Notes: generated by a model not told the origin, from the sequence alone. A DNA stretch of 64,000 nt from Leifsonia sp. Root112D2 (GCF_001424905.1 NZ_LMCU01000001.1:1481480-1545479); one strand, 5' to 3'; positions 35,099-44,477 are shown, counted from the first letter of the stretch. Program-made: numbers and translations.

Positions 35099-36640
35099 AT
35101 GAGCACACTCAGCGCGGAAACCCTCCTCAGCGAAGAAGGCGCACCCCGAGTCAGATTCGCCTCCCGAGAACGCCGCGGCGTCTTCCTCGGCCTCAGCTTC
35201 AGCCAGCTAATGGTCATCGGCAGCGTCGTCGCAGCCCTGCTCATCACCCTGCTGGTCAATGTGAACGCGATCTGGGTGGTGCTGCCGGTCGCAGCCATCG
35301 TGTTCTTCTTTGGCGTCGGCACCTACCGGCGGGAGCCGATGATGCTGATCATCTGGCAAGCCACCCGCTACGGCATCCGAGCCATGAAGGGCCAAACGAA
35401 GTTTCGCCGCGACGTGTGGATGCGTGTATCCGCCGCAAGCCTCACCGTCGGGCAAGCTCATGCCGCTGAAATCGCGCCCCACGTTGCTTCCCGATTCCTG
35501 CTACCTGGGGCGCTGGGAGATGTGCAGATCGTGCAGATCCCGGGCACGGGTGCTTTCGTCTACAACGCCCGCGGCAACCTTGCCTCCATCACGCTGAGGG
35601 TCGGCTCGCGGGCGTGGGCATTGCGGGACAAAGGCACCCAGGAGGGCGCCTATGACGGATTCGTGGAATGGCTCAGCTCCCTGGAAAACATGCCGGGCCT
35701 GACCGAAGCCACCGCCCGCATCCGCGTGGACCGGGCCTCCACGAACGAACTGCGCGACTACCTGAGCGCCCGGCAAGAACAATTCCACCCAGAGGTAACA
35801 CCAAAACTGGTGCAGGAGTATTGGAAGCTGACCCAGGCCGCATCGAAACGGTCAATGGGATTCTCCAACACAGTGACCTTGACCTTCTCCACGGCAAAGC
35901 TCAACGCGGTGATCCGGGACGCGGGCCGCGGCATGGCGGGGTTGGCCGCCGTGCTGAAAGAACGAGTCGCGGCCTTGGAAACAGCCATGGAACACGCCAG
36001 ATTGAGCATGGCCGGATGGCTAGACGCCGACGAACTCGATACGGCGCTTGCCGCTGCCGCAGATCCGGTTGCTGCCTCGAGTCGGCGCGAGAGGCAGGGC
36101 GCCGAACAGAATTCCGTCCAGCTGAATCCGCCGATCATGGGTATCGACGAAGGCTGGGACCACCTGCGCGTCGATGAGAGTTGGCATCAAACGTTTTGGA
36201 TCGCCGAATGGCCTCGAACCGATGTGCGAACCGGGTTCCTGGAACCGCTGCTGTATGCCGGCGACTCCACCCGGGTGATCACTCTGCAGGTGCGACCGAT
36301 CGCCATCCACAAGGCTCTTGCCGAAGTCAACCGGGCACAAACCGACATGGAGACCGCCGCGACAATCCGCATGAAGCTGCAGTCACGCATCACGCTCGAG
36401 CACGTTCGCGAGGCCGAAGCCCTGGAGGTGCGCGAGAGCGACCTCGTTGACGGGTTTGGTGACGTGCAGTTCCGTGGCTTCGTCACGGTCTCGGCCGAGT
36501 CCACGGACGCCTTGGCGAAGGCACGCAGCGAGATCGAACAGGCCTCCCACACGGCCCGGGTCTCACTCGCGTCGTTGTCAGGGCAGCAAGCGGCCGGCTT
36601 CGTCACTGCCGCGCTTGTTGTGCCGGTAGAGGGGGACTGA
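35099..36640 (+). CDS. SCO6880-like conjugation protein
   Basis: This 513-residue protein has two N-terminal helices (about residues 33-76) preceded by F-A-S-R-E-R-R-G-V-F-L-G-L-S, similar to PrgI/VirB3-type inner-membrane proteins. A long soluble region follows that resembles the N-terminal part of VirB4 ATPases but has no Walker motif. This combination, immediately upstream of an ATPase, is the SCO6880 family of actinobacterial elements. It probably works as a split VirB3/VirB4 N-terminal subunit with the next gene. Confidence 0.78.
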   Translation: MSTLSAETLLSEEGAPRVRFASRERRGVFLGLSFSQLMVIGSVVAALLITLLVNVNAIWVVLPVAAIVFFFGVGTYRREPMMLIIWQATRYGIRAMKGQTKFRRDVWMRVSAASLTVGQAHAAEIAPHVASRFLLPGALGDVQIVQIPGTGAFVYNARGNLASITLRVGSRAWALRDKGTQEGAYDGFVEWLSSLENMPGLTEATARIRVDRASTNELRDYLSARQEQFHPEVTPKLVQEYWKLTQAASKRSMGFSNTVTLTFSTAKLNAVIRDAGRGMAGLAAVLKERVAALETAMEHARLSMAGWLDADELDTALAAAADPVAASSRRERQGAEQNSVQLNPPIMGIDEGWDHLRVDESWHQTFWIAEWPRTDVRTGFLEPLLYAGDSTRVITLQVRPIAIHKALAEVNRAQTDMETAATIRMKLQSRITLEHVREAEALEVRESDLVDGFGDVQFRGFVTVSAESTDALAKARSEIEQASHTARVSLASLSGQQAAGFVTAALVVPVEGD

Positions 36641-36642
36641 TC

Positions 36643-38103
36643 ATGCGACACAACACCGTCATCGGCCGACTTCCCGCCACCGAGACCGCGGCGGAACGCG
36701 CACTGCGACGCCGCACCGAACACGAGCAAGCTCCGGCTTCTGCTCGGCGCCGTTCCGTGTTGATACCGGGGGAGTTCCCGATGTCGAAGATGCCGGCCTG
36801 GGGCTGGCATCACCCCGAGAACCTGCGCGGCCCCCTCCGGGCAGCGCCGCCGGCACACCGAGGATCCTCGAAAGTGTTGGGTGGCGCGTACCCGTTTCTG
36901 GCCGAAACCGGCGACATCCTCACCGGCGCATACATCGGCGAAAACCAACTCTCAAGGGCCCCATTCTGCTTCGACCCCTGGGACGCCTACTCCGCCGAAG
37001 CCGTCCGCTCCCACTCGGTGGCGATCATCGGGGTCAAAGGCACCGGCAAATCCATGCTCGCCAAATCCTGGTCCACCCGCCTCGCCCGGCTGGGGCGGAA
37101 GATCGCCGTCCCGCACGACCCAAACGGCGAATGGGTGAACGTTGCCGAATATGTGGGCGGCAAATCCATCAGCGTCGGCCCCGGCAAGCCGGCCCGCATC
37201 AACCTGCTCGACGAAGGACCCCGCGACCGGGTCTTCACGGATATGGACTGGAATCAGAACGTGCTGCAGTACCGGCGGGCGACAATCAAGACCGTGGTGC
37301 GGCGGCTGCGCGAAGGCGGCAACCTGGAACCGGTCGAACACACAGCCCTGGATATCGCTCTCGACGCCCTCCGCAGCCAAACAACTGTGACCGTCACCCA
37401 CGTATACGACCGACTCATCCTGCCGGATGCGGACCTGCCGGCTGAAGTGGCCGAGGCCGGGCACCGTCTCGCGCACGCGCTGCGGCGCATGGTCTCCGGG
37501 GACCTGACCGGGTTCTTCGACGGCCCTTCCACCGTCCGTTTCGACTCGGACACCCCCATGATGGTCGTCGACACCTCCGCCCTGAAAGGCGCCTCCCCGG
37601 AAGCGCAAGCGCTGGCCCGTCTAGCGACGGCGAACTGGATCCGCCGCTCCACCCTCGGCGGCAACCGGCAAGCAAGGGTCATCGTCCACGAAGAAGCCGC
37701 CGTCGAACTCCTCAACGACGTCTCCGGCGGCGACGGCCTCGCCGACCGGGTCGAGGATGAGAAAGTGGCCCGGCATTTAGGCACCAGCAACTGGTACCTG
37801 CTACACCGCATCGCCGACCTCGACGCCCTCGGCGACCGCAACAGCGCACTGCACTCCCGCGCCCTGGGACTGTTGGCCGATTGCGAAACCCGCGTCTCCT
37901 ACGCCCAACACACCGGCGAAATCGCCAGGTCAAGGGAAGTCCTCGGCTGGAACGATACCCAATCAGACCTTGTCCGCAAGCTCCGCAAAGGGGAGGGTCT
38001 TTGGCAGATCGGCCAGGACCGGGTCGCGAAGGTGAAGAACATTTGCACCGACTACGAAATGGGAGTCTTCCGCACTGACGCGCTCGGCGGTGAACGCCGA
38101 TGA
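36643..38103 (+). CDS. Conjugation ATPase, VirB4-like
   Basis: The 486-residue ATPase has Walker A G-V-K-G-T-G-K-S-M near residue 130. Walker B is probably R-V-I-V-H-E-E-A near residue 345. An arginine/Gln-containing C-terminal segment follows (L-W-Q-I-G-Q-D-R). It starts 2 bases after the SCO6880-like stop and overlaps the coupling-protein gene by ATGA. It supplies energy for building or using the transfer channel. The N-terminal 90 residues are loosely conserved. Confidence 0.82.
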   Translation: MRHNTVIGRLPATETAAERALRRRTEHEQAPASARRRSVLIPGEFPMSKMPAWGWHHPENLRGPLRAAPPAHRGSSKVLGGAYPFLAETGDILTGAYIGENQLSRAPFCFDPWDAYSAEAVRSHSVAIIGVKGTGKSMLAKSWSTRLARLGRKIAVPHDPNGEWVNVAEYVGGKSISVGPGKPARINLLDEGPRDRVFTDMDWNQNVLQYRRATIKTVVRRLREGGNLEPVEHTALDIALDALRSQTTVTVTHVYDRLILPDADLPAEVAEAGHRLAHALRRMVSGDLTGFFDGPSTVRFDSDTPMMVVDTSALKGASPEAQALARLATANWIRRSTLGGNRQARVIVHEEAAVELLNDVSGGDGLADRVEDEKVARHLGTSNWYLLHRIADLDALGDRNSALHSRALGLLADCETRVSYAQHTGEIARSREVLGWNDTQSDLVRKLRKGEGLWQIGQDRVAKVKNICTDYEMGVFRTDALGGERR

Positions 38104-39905
38104 GACACGCACCCGCCCCGTGGGCAACAGCCGCGCTCTACGCCCTGTTCGGTGCCGTCATCGCTGGAGGACTGGCCACCGGTATCGGCATAGTAATCAT
38201 CCATCTGGCGTGCGGGAGCGGAGGGGAGCCGACCGGGGTCTTCGCCGGCCTTCAACTTGCGTTCGGGGCCGACACGTCTGGGTTCACGATTCCGGCTGGC
38301 TGTGCCGCACCCGTCACTGCTGTTCGCGTCGCCGACATCGTTGTCCTGGTTCTATTGATTGCTGCGGTGGTTGCTGTGGCTGTGTGGTGGTTTCGGTTCA
38401 AGCAATCCGACCGGTACTTCATCCGTGAACTCAAACTCCGCGATGGCCTGGCGAAACCGGGCGAGATTAGACGCTTCGTCTCCGCCCGCGCCGCCCTGCA
38501 CCGTGCCCACACGCTGCGGCCGTTGACCAAGAATGCGGTGCCGTCGGATGTGGGCTGGAAAGTGGGCCGCTCCCACGGCCAGGACGTGTTCGTGTCCATT
38601 GAAGACTCAGTCGTCGTCGAAGGCGCACCCCGCTCCGGCAAAGGTTACCGGTTCATCATCAACGCCATCCTCGACTGGACCGGCCCCCTGATCACCACCT
38701 CCACCCGCAACGACAACCTCTCCGCCACCATGAGCACCCGCGAGAAGCGCGGCGAGGTCACCGTTTTCGATCCACAGGAACTCTCCGGGGTGCGCTCGAG
38801 CCTACGGATCTCACCCATCACCGGCTGCGAGGACCCACTCGTTGCCGACCAGCGCGGGCAGGCCATCGTCGCCGGCACCGCCCTCGGCGCTTCCCGTACG
38901 AATCAGGAGTGGGCGCACGTTGCCTCCTCCGTTCTCTCCCGGCTCCTGCACGCGGCCGCCGTCACCGGCCGCGGCGTTGACACTCTCGCCAGATGGGGAT
39001 CCAACCCCCGCCTCGCGCTGGAAGCAGTCAGTATCCTCACCAACCAAGGCACGCCCGGATGGGCCGAAGACTTGGACGCGATCATCAACGGCGACGAGAA
39101 ACTCCTCGCCTCCTCCTGGTTCGGCGTCTCTGGAGCCGTCCGCCCTCTGGCCATCCCGAGCATCCGCGAAGCCATGACACCCGACCGAGGAGATGAGTTC
39201 GATCCGGATCGTTTCCTCTCCGGCCAAAACACCCTCTACCTGATCGGAACCGGCGCCGGCGCCGGATCCGTCGGCGGCTTCCTCGGCGCAGTCCTCGACG
39301 ACATCGTAGAAACCGCCCGCCGCAAAGCACTCGCCTCACCCGAATCCAGACTCAACCCGCCATTGGCGCTGATCTTGGACGAGATTGCGAACATGTTCTC
39401 CTGGCCGGCACTGCCACGGATCATGGCCGACGGCGGCGGCATCGGCATCTCCACCATCGTCGTCCTCCAAGCCCTCTCCCAAGCCGAAACAGCCTGGTCT
39501 CGGGCCGAAGCCGACACCCTCTGGTCTGCTGCCACCGCCAAACTCCTCCTCGGCGGAGCCTCCGACGTCGACCACCTGCGCGACATCGAATCGCTCCTGG
39601 GCACCCGCCGTATCCGCAACACCGGCCACTCCTACACCGACAGCAGCTCCACCACCAGCATCAATAGTGAGAAGACTCCGGTGATGGCTCTCGACGAGAT
39701 CCGGCGAATGCCCGAAACACTCGGGCTTCTTGCCTACCGCAATCGCCGCGGTGTCCTTCTTGACCTTCACGGGTGGACCGCCCGGGCCGATGCCGCGACG
39801 ATCAAGACCGGCAAGAGCCGCACGGAAGCCGATCAACAGATTTTGTTCGGGCAGCAGTATGAGGCGGCCCAGGAACGGCGCACCAGGATCGGTGGGGCGG
39901 CCTGA
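38100..39905 (+). CDS. Type IV coupling protein, VirD4/TraG-like
   Basis: The 601-residue protein has two N-terminal helices (about residues 10-35 and 75-97). A P-loop ATPase follows, with Walker A G-A-P-R-S-G-K-G-Y near residue 180 and Walker B L-A-L-I-L-D-E-I-A-N near residue 425. The segment I-V-V-L-Q-A-L-S-Q is the usual motif III of TraG/VirD4 enzymes. It brings the relaxase-DNA complex to the channel. It overlaps its neighbours on both sides, within a coupled operon. Confidence 0.9.
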   Translation: MRHAPAPWATAALYALFGAVIAGGLATGIGIVIIHLACGSGGEPTGVFAGLQLAFGADTSGFTIPAGCAAPVTAVRVADIVVLVLLIAAVVAVAVWWFRFKQSDRYFIRELKLRDGLAKPGEIRRFVSARAALHRAHTLRPLTKNAVPSDVGWKVGRSHGQDVFVSIEDSVVVEGAPRSGKGYRFIINAILDWTGPLITTSTRNDNLSATMSTREKRGEVTVFDPQELSGVRSSLRISPITGCEDPLVADQRGQAIVAGTALGASRTNQEWAHVASSVLSRLLHAAAVTGRGVDTLARWGSNPRLALEAVSILTNQGTPGWAEDLDAIINGDEKLLASSWFGVSGAVRPLAIPSIREAMTPDRGDEFDPDRFLSGQNTLYLIGTGAGAGSVGGFLGAVLDDIVETARRKALASPESRLNPPLALILDEIANMFSWPALPRIMADGGGIGISTIVVLQALSQAETAWSRAEADTLWSAATAKLLLGGASDVDHLRDIESLLGTRRIRNTGHSYTDSSSTTSINSEKTPVMALDEIRRMPETLGLLAYRNRRGVLLDLHGWTARADAATIKTGKSRTEADQQILFGQQYEAAQERRTRIGGAA

Positions 39906-40306
39906 TGTCCAATCATCGCCGGCCCGCACGGTTGAACAGTTACCGCGGCCACTACCTGCACTCACTGGCCTGGTTTGCCCGCCGTGCCCGCTGGTTTGCC
40001 GAGGAGCAGCTCGAGCATGGTGAAGTCCGCTGCGCTCTTTGCCGTGGTGTCGGTACGGATCGTACTTTCGAGTTGCACCACCTTGACTACCGGGGCGTCA
40101 TTGAATCCAGCCACGGCTGGGCAGCCCACGAACATCACGACGATCTCGTCGCTTTGCACCCGCGCTGCCATGAATGGGTTCACACCCTCATCGACCGCGA
40201 CAAAGCCCTCTCCGGCCTCGTCTCCCGCCGCGCCGCCTCCGCGCAAGCGATCGCCCGCCTGCGGACCAAGGTCGCACAAACACTCACGGACGGGGAAACC
40301 GCATGA
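39905..40306 (+). CDS. HNH-like protein
   Basis: The 133-residue protein contains C-A-L-C near residue 43, L-H-H-L-D-Y near residue 55, then D-D-L-V-A-L-H-P-R-C-H-E-W-V-H. This is the Cys-pair/His-His/His-Cys pattern of HNH nucleases (beta-beta-alpha-metal). The start shares its base with the coupling-protein stop, and its stop overlaps the next ATG. It may cut or bind DNA during transfer or replication. The catalytic role is not certain because the final HNH Asn is unclear. Confidence 0.7.
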   Translation: MSNHRRPARLNSYRGHYLHSLAWFARRARWFAEEQLEHGEVRCALCRGVGTDRTFELHHLDYRGVIESSHGWAAHEHHDDLVALHPRCHEWVHTLIDRDKALSGLVSRRAASAQAIARLRTKVAQTLTDGETA

Positions 40307-40776
40307 ACGAGGAAACACCGATCGAGGATCTCCTCGACGCCCTGCCAGCCGAATGGGACGCCAACTCGGGCAATCGTGATGCCGGGATGCTGGGGGTCAC
40401 CGTCATCAACTGGCGCACCCTCGAGGATGACTCCGCTCCCGCAGTATGGATGCAATTGGGCGACTGGGTCGACTGGCTCACCCGCCGCTACAGCATCCCG
40501 GCCCGCAAGATCCCACCTTGCTGGTACCAGCACGGGGCACTGGTGGAAGAACTCTCCGCCCTGCACACCGCCTGGCTGGTGTCCTTCGACGCCATGGACG
40601 CCGGTTACGGGCCCATCGGCTGGCACGAACGCCTTGCCGCAGCCCTCCCACGCCTGACGACCTGGTACAACGGCGAATGCCAGACCGGCCACACCACCCT
40701 GACAACACCCCCACAAACCACGCCCGACGACACCGAAGTCTGGAACAACTGGATCGGCGAATCCCACAGCGGATAG
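40303..40776 (+). CDS. Hypothetical protein in the transfer operon
   Basis: This acidic, Trp-rich 157-residue protein starts at ATG 40303, which overlaps the preceding stop. The middle contains W-V-D-W-L-T-R-R-Y-S and W-H-E-R-L-A-A-A-L. It has a Pro/Thr-rich tail and no membrane segment. Its frame is coupled to the operon, so it is likely real. No family is recognised. Similar small proteins of unknown role occur in actinobacterial elements. Confidence 0.65.
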   Translation: MNEETPIEDLLDALPAEWDANSGNRDAGMLGVTVINWRTLEDDSAPAVWMQLGDWVDWLTRRYSIPARKIPPCWYQHGALVEELSALHTAWLVSFDAMDAGYGPIGWHERLAAALPRLTTWYNGECQTGHTTLTTPPQTTPDDTEVWNNWIGESHSG

Positions 40777-40790
40777 AAGATGCGCGCCTG

Positions 40791-40833
40791 GTGCGCGCGC
40801 AAATACTCCTCGAATTGGAACTTGTAGGTGAAA
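40791..40833 (+). promoter_or_regulatory. Upstream element shared with the lipoprotein gene, copy 2
   Basis: This aligns without gaps to 32891-32933: GTGCGCGC at the left end, then AAA, CGAA, GGAAC-TGTA-GTGAA. It ends about 43 bases before the ssb ATG, a spacing almost the same as in copy 1. Confidence 0.6.
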
Positions 40834-40876
40834 GCGATCGACACCAGGTCGAGAGCACCGAAGGAAAGGCATGACA

Positions 40877-41320
40877 ATGAGCACACGAGTTCCCATTACC
40901 ATCGAGGGAAACCTCACCGCTGACCCCGTCTACGGCGAATCCGAGAACGGCACCAAATACGCCAAATTCACCGTCGCCGTCACCGACCGCAAACTCGAAG
41001 ACGGCAAATGGATCGACGGCGACACACAGTTCCACCGCACCACCGTCTTCGGCCACACCGCCGAGCACGTTCGCGAGAGCATCACCAAAGGCGACACCGT
41101 CCTCGTCAACGGCACCCTCGAATTCCGCCACTGGACCGACCAAGCCACCAGCGAAGCACGCGTCTCCACCGAGATCGTCGCCGACGCCATCGGACCCTCA
41201 CTCCGGTATGTCAGCGCCGAACTCAACCGCCGCACCCCAAAAGCTGACGGCCCGGCCGCCTCAACGACCGCGCCCGTCACCACACTGCAACCAGCCGACG
41301 CCGCAGAAGTAGCGTTCTAA
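40877..41320 (+). CDS. ssb: Single-stranded DNA-binding protein
   Basis: The 147-residue protein has the OB fold (I-T-I-E-G-N-L-T-A-D-P, then F-T-V-A-V-T-D-R, F-H-R-T-T-V-F-G, T-V-L-V-N-G-T-L-E-F). The usual acidic C-terminal tip is replaced by A-A-E-V-A-F, which lacks the D-D-I-P-F-type ending, so protein partners may differ from those of chromosomal SSB. It probably coats the transferred strand. ATG 40877 sits better behind the AAGGAAAGG site than ATG 40871. Confidence 0.9.
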   Translation: MSTRVPITIEGNLTADPVYGESENGTKYAKFTVAVTDRKLEDGKWIDGDTQFHRTTVFGHTAEHVRESITKGDTVLVNGTLEFRHWTDQATSEARVSTEIVADAIGPSLRYVSAELNRRTPKADGPAASTTAPVTTLQPADAAEVAF

Positions 41321-41336
41321 ACCTTGATAGCACTTC

Positions 41337-41383
41337 GCGATCAGTCAGGGGCCCGGATACTGTCCGGACCCCTGACTGATCGC
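41337..41383. terminator. Strong hairpin after ssb
   Basis: A stem of about 21 bp (GCGATCAGTCAGGGGCCCGGA and its near-complement, one mismatch) lies 17 bases after the ssb stop. The loop is small. There is no clear T-run, so it may be a rho-independent-like terminator, an mRNA stabiliser or a structured site. The hairpin ends just before the RES-domain ORF. Confidence 0.6.
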
Positions 41384-41387
41384 AAAG

Positions 41388-41834
41388 ATGCAAGCGGCCG
41401 CCAACGACGGCGAAGCGCCGCCTCTCCCCGGTCAGCTAGATGCAACCTGGCGCGCGCGACGTATGCTCCGGTCATTCCAAACGGTTGACGCGCTTCCATT
41501 CGTCGACATTGAAGCCGCGGAAACCCGCACTTACCTCAACATTCACGCCGCGCGGATGCTGGACAGTCTCCACATCACAAACCTCGACGTCTCCATGGTC
41601 CGAGGTCGCTCACGGTGGCTCACTCGCGGGCTCGCGGAATGCGTATACAACTCACGAAACAAGGTCGGCGACGCCCTCTTCGCAGGGATCCGATACATCT
41701 CCCGATTAGGCGACTATGAATGCTGGGCTATATTCGACGGGACCGACGTCGTGCAACTCACCGAACAACGCGTCGACATCGACAACCCTGCACTCGTCAC
41801 CGTCGCAGAACGACACGGACTGGCGCTCGTATGA
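41388..41834 (+). CDS. RES-domain protein, N-terminal part missing
   Basis: The 148-residue protein matches the C-terminal half of RES-domain toxins (NAD+-degrading phosphorylases): L-P-F-V-D, R-T-Y-L-N-I-H, S-R-W-L-T-R-G-L-A, G-I-R-Y-I-S-R and C-W-A-I-F. The first half of the domain, which holds the conserved Arg and Tyr of the active site, is absent. It has no Xre antitoxin partner. It may be a remnant or a shortened variant. Confidence 0.6.
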   Translation: MQAAANDGEAPPLPGQLDATWRARRMLRSFQTVDALPFVDIEAAETRTYLNIHAARMLDSLHITNLDVSMVRGRSRWLTRGLAECVYNSRNKVGDALFAGIRYISRLGDYECWAIFDGTDVVQLTEQRVDIDNPALVTVAERHGLALV

Positions 41835-42111
41835 AGTCAAAACTGAATGAGCTTGCTGAACTTCCGAAAGCTTGAAACCCAGCGACTAGAAGTATCTCCT
41901 TGATGTTTGGTCGTTGCGTATACCCCACGCGGGATTTTATTGACCGGGCACTTTCTCGGGCGGGGCTTGCCGGACGGTCCCGCCAGCGCGTGCGCCTTGA
42001 ATCAGCCCTCGATTGAGACCGCCCGTCAGCGATCGGTCTATTTGCTGGCCGTCGCGCAGTTGGCGAGCGCACCACGCGAGTCTCCGAGGTCTGCCGATTC
42101 TCGACCGGAGG

Positions 42112-42975
42112 CTATTTGAGGAGGTCCTTTTTGCGACCCTCTTCGATGAGGTACGACACAAACGCGGAACATACTACGAGTACGTACTTGGCAAGCGCTT
42201 GGTCAGCGTCGGCTGCTTCGACTCCTGCGTGGCGTATGCCCGCAGCGTCCGAGGTCCAGCCGTACATCTTCGACCATGCGCTCTTGAGGGCGGGGTGGAT
42301 TGTCAGACCTGCGGATTCGAGCCTGCCCAGCCCGGCTCCGAGAGTGCCTTCTCCGGTCACCCTCTTGACAATGGCTTCGACTGCGGAGATTGATTCCTTA
42401 ATGGAGTTGGGGTAGTCGGGATTTTGCCGGTCCGCGAGTAGCTCGACTGCGCGGTCGAGGGCATGACGGGCCCCGGCGATACTGTCGGTATTCTTCTGAG
42501 CGCTCACCACTGCCTCAGCCTCGGCAGTGGTATCGATCGGCGTTATCTCGTTGCCGATAAATCGATAGCCGACGAGGAAATGCTCAAAGCGGTTGTTGAA
42601 CGTGTCCGTGAACGTCGATCGAAGGTCTTCGGTGGCGTGCGTCTTGTAGCGGTCGAGGTACTTGACGACTGCCTCGATCAGGTCGAGTACGTCGTACCAA
42701 TCAGCATTGAGAATTGAAGCCTTGATCTCCGCCCATACGTTGGCCTCGCTCTTCATTTCATCGCGAGGTCTCTTATACTCCCACGTCCACACGGCGCCCA
42801 AGACGGCTGCTTCGGTGGTGTCGGCCGAATATGTTTGAGAAGCCACGTTCCGCAGGGTGCCGCGGAGGGTCACAAAGACATTCCAAAGCTCTGTGCGGGT
42901 CTCGACGTCGAGGGCGTCGCGCTGGGTGAGCGAGCGAACGGCGCGTTTGCCTATGCGTTCAGCGAAGGAAGTCAT
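42112..42975 (-). CDS. AbiJ-type abortive infection protein candidate
   Basis: This 287-residue protein begins with F-A-E-R-I-G, A-V-R-S-L-T-Q-R and L-D-V-E-T-R-T-E-L-W-N, matching the AbiJ_NTD4 N-terminal domain. The C-terminal half (about 165-287) is helical and resembles HEPN-type domains near A-G-I-R-H-A and A-L-A-K-Y-V-L-V-V-C-S-A. Proteins of this architecture are linked to phage defence by abortive infection, probably as RNases. It lies between RES and HNH genes in an accessory region. Activity is inferred. Confidence 0.72.
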   Translation of the reverse strand: MTSFAERIGKRAVRSLTQRDALDVETRTELWNVFVTLRGTLRNVASQTYSADTTEAAVLGAVWTWEYKRPRDEMKSEANVWAEIKASILNADWYDVLDLIEAVVKYLDRYKTHATEDLRSTFTDTFNNRFEHFLVGYRFIGNEITPIDTTAEAEAVVSAQKNTDSIAGARHALDRAVELLADRQNPDYPNSIKESISAVEAIVKRVTGEGTLGAGLGRLESAGLTIHPALKSAWSKMYGWTSDAAGIRHAGVEAADADQALAKYVLVVCSAFVSYLIEEGRKKDLLK

Positions 42976-43238
42976 GTGGTCAGGCTACTAATCGGCGGCG
43001 ACAACAACGTGCTTTTAAGGCGCCGGACGTTTTCGACTTTGAGAAGGCGCGAGTACACGGTCGCAGGTAGGCATCGGGCGCGGCGCGAACGATGGCACAC
43101 CATTTGTGGGTATACACGGTGATCTCGCGCTGCTCGATGGCTGATCCGTTTATGCGATAGTTCTTCGCACCGCCTCAGACCGTACGGGGAATCGACCGGC
43201 GGAACCGCGACACGCACGATGGCTGAGGGATTTGACCG

Positions 43239-44060
43239 GTGCAGTCTGAACAGCCAGATACAAGTCCGGCGACAAGTAACGTTGTCGACATGACGCTCGT
43301 CGTTGAATTGGCAGATAACGCCGTCGACAGGTACACCGACACACTCTCCGAGGTCGCCGCAGCGCTTGCTGTCTCTGATGTGGAAACTGCTCGTGAGCGG
43401 TTAGCACCAATCTCCGGAGAGTTGTGGACGGGGCGGCTTTCTTTCGCGGTCTCTGCCGGTGCCGGGGCCCCCAGCACGACAGCGCGCAATGTTTCCGACC
43501 GGATCCGAGCGCAGGTTTTCCTTCGCGACGGCCTACGCTGCACCTACTGTGGCGGCAGGGCCATTCCTCGTTGCGTTTTAGTGGCGATCAGCGACGTGTT
43601 CCCAGAGTCATTCGCTTACGACCCGCACTACGGCCGCGGTCGAATCCACCCTGCGTTCTGGGCTGTGGCCCCAGAGGCGGATCATGTCCTGGCGCATGCC
43701 CGCGGTGGGGCCGGGGAGATGGACAATCTGACCACCCTGCACACAACGTGCAACGCGCGGAAAGCAAATTTGCTGGTTGCAGAGCTGCCCGTGGTCGTTC
43801 CCGCCAAAGAGATCCCGGGATGGGACGGCCTTCTTGCCGAGTACGCGGGGACCGTTGCCGCCGGAAATACTCACGGAAAGCGACACTCCGCCCCCGGGTA
43901 CCACCAACGATGGTCGAGGTACTTCGAGTTGCAATCTCTGGGATCCGTGTTTGATCCTGGTCTCAACGCCACGCCCCTGGACGACCGACTCGATGAAGGT
44001 CTACTGCCAGATGAGTTGTACAGCAGTACGTTGCCGAGTGCACCTTTCGTCGACCGGTGA
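43239..44060 (+). CDS. HNH endonuclease
   Basis: The 273-residue protein has a C-T-Y-C-G-G zinc pair near residue 101, P-E-A-D-H-V-L-A-H-A-R-G-G near residue 148, and N-L-T-T-L-H-T-T-C-N-A-R-K near residue 163. This is the full HNH motif with the final Asn. The flanking N-terminal 90 residues are variable. The substrate is unknown; it could be a homing-like nuclease or a restriction enzyme. The GTG start at 43239 is plausible, but M-T-L-V-V-E-L-A (43290) is an alternative. Confidence 0.82.
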   Translation: MQSEQPDTSPATSNVVDMTLVVELADNAVDRYTDTLSEVAAALAVSDVETARERLAPISGELWTGRLSFAVSAGAGAPSTTARNVSDRIRAQVFLRDGLRCTYCGGRAIPRCVLVAISDVFPESFAYDPHYGRGRIHPAFWAVAPEADHVLAHARGGAGEMDNLTTLHTTCNARKANLLVAELPVVVPAKEIPGWDGLLAEYAGTVAAGNTHGKRHSAPGYHQRWSRYFELQSLGSVFDPGLNATPLDDRLDEGLLPDELYSSTLPSAPFVDR

Positions 44061-44243
44061 GTGCGACGTCGCTCTTCATCGATCTGGCGCTCGTTCAGCG
44101 TCCCGTCAACGGACGAGGTGACAGGCTACTCCCCGCGAGCCGCGGTTTCTACGGAGTTCTTGCTGGTCTGATCGTTACGGGATCGCACTACGGTGGCACG
44201 GTCGCAGGCTGGGCCCGGTTTGCCGCATCTTGGCCGGCGGGCA

Positions 44244-44477
44244 TCAGGCGACGACCGAAGCAATTGCATCGGAGCCACCACGCGACAGCAACGATGTGGC
44301 GATTGTGCCAGCAAGACCACCCAACAGCGCGCCGATAGCTTGCCTCGTTTCGGGGCCTCGCAGCGCCTGATCCAGACCGGTGCGAACGCCGGGGGAAAAG
44401 CTGTAGACGAGTCCGCATATAGTGCCCGCGCCGCCTAGAACGACCGGGGCAAGCCACTTGGGGGTGTTCTTATCCAT
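44244..44477 (-). CDS. Small two-helix membrane protein
   Basis: The 77-residue protein has helices near residues 9-30 and 45-68 with Gly-rich interiors (G-G-A-G-T-I-C-G-L and A-L-L-G-G-L-A-G-T). AGGAATA precedes the ATG at 44477. It is divergent from the XRE/hydrophobic-core gene across 92 A/T-rich bases. The pairing suggests an immunity-like partner or a holin-like membrane protein. No family is recognised. Confidence 0.6.
   Translation of the reverse strand: MDKNTPKWLAPVVLGGAGTICGLVYSFSPGVRTGLDQALRGPETRQAIGALLGGLAGTIATSLLSRGGSDAIASVVA

Noticed and set aside
41903..42013. 36-codon frame starting M-F-G-R-C in the gap before the AbiJ-like gene
   Set aside because: No ribosome site, no family and no coupling to a neighbour. 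The gap has no supported gene.
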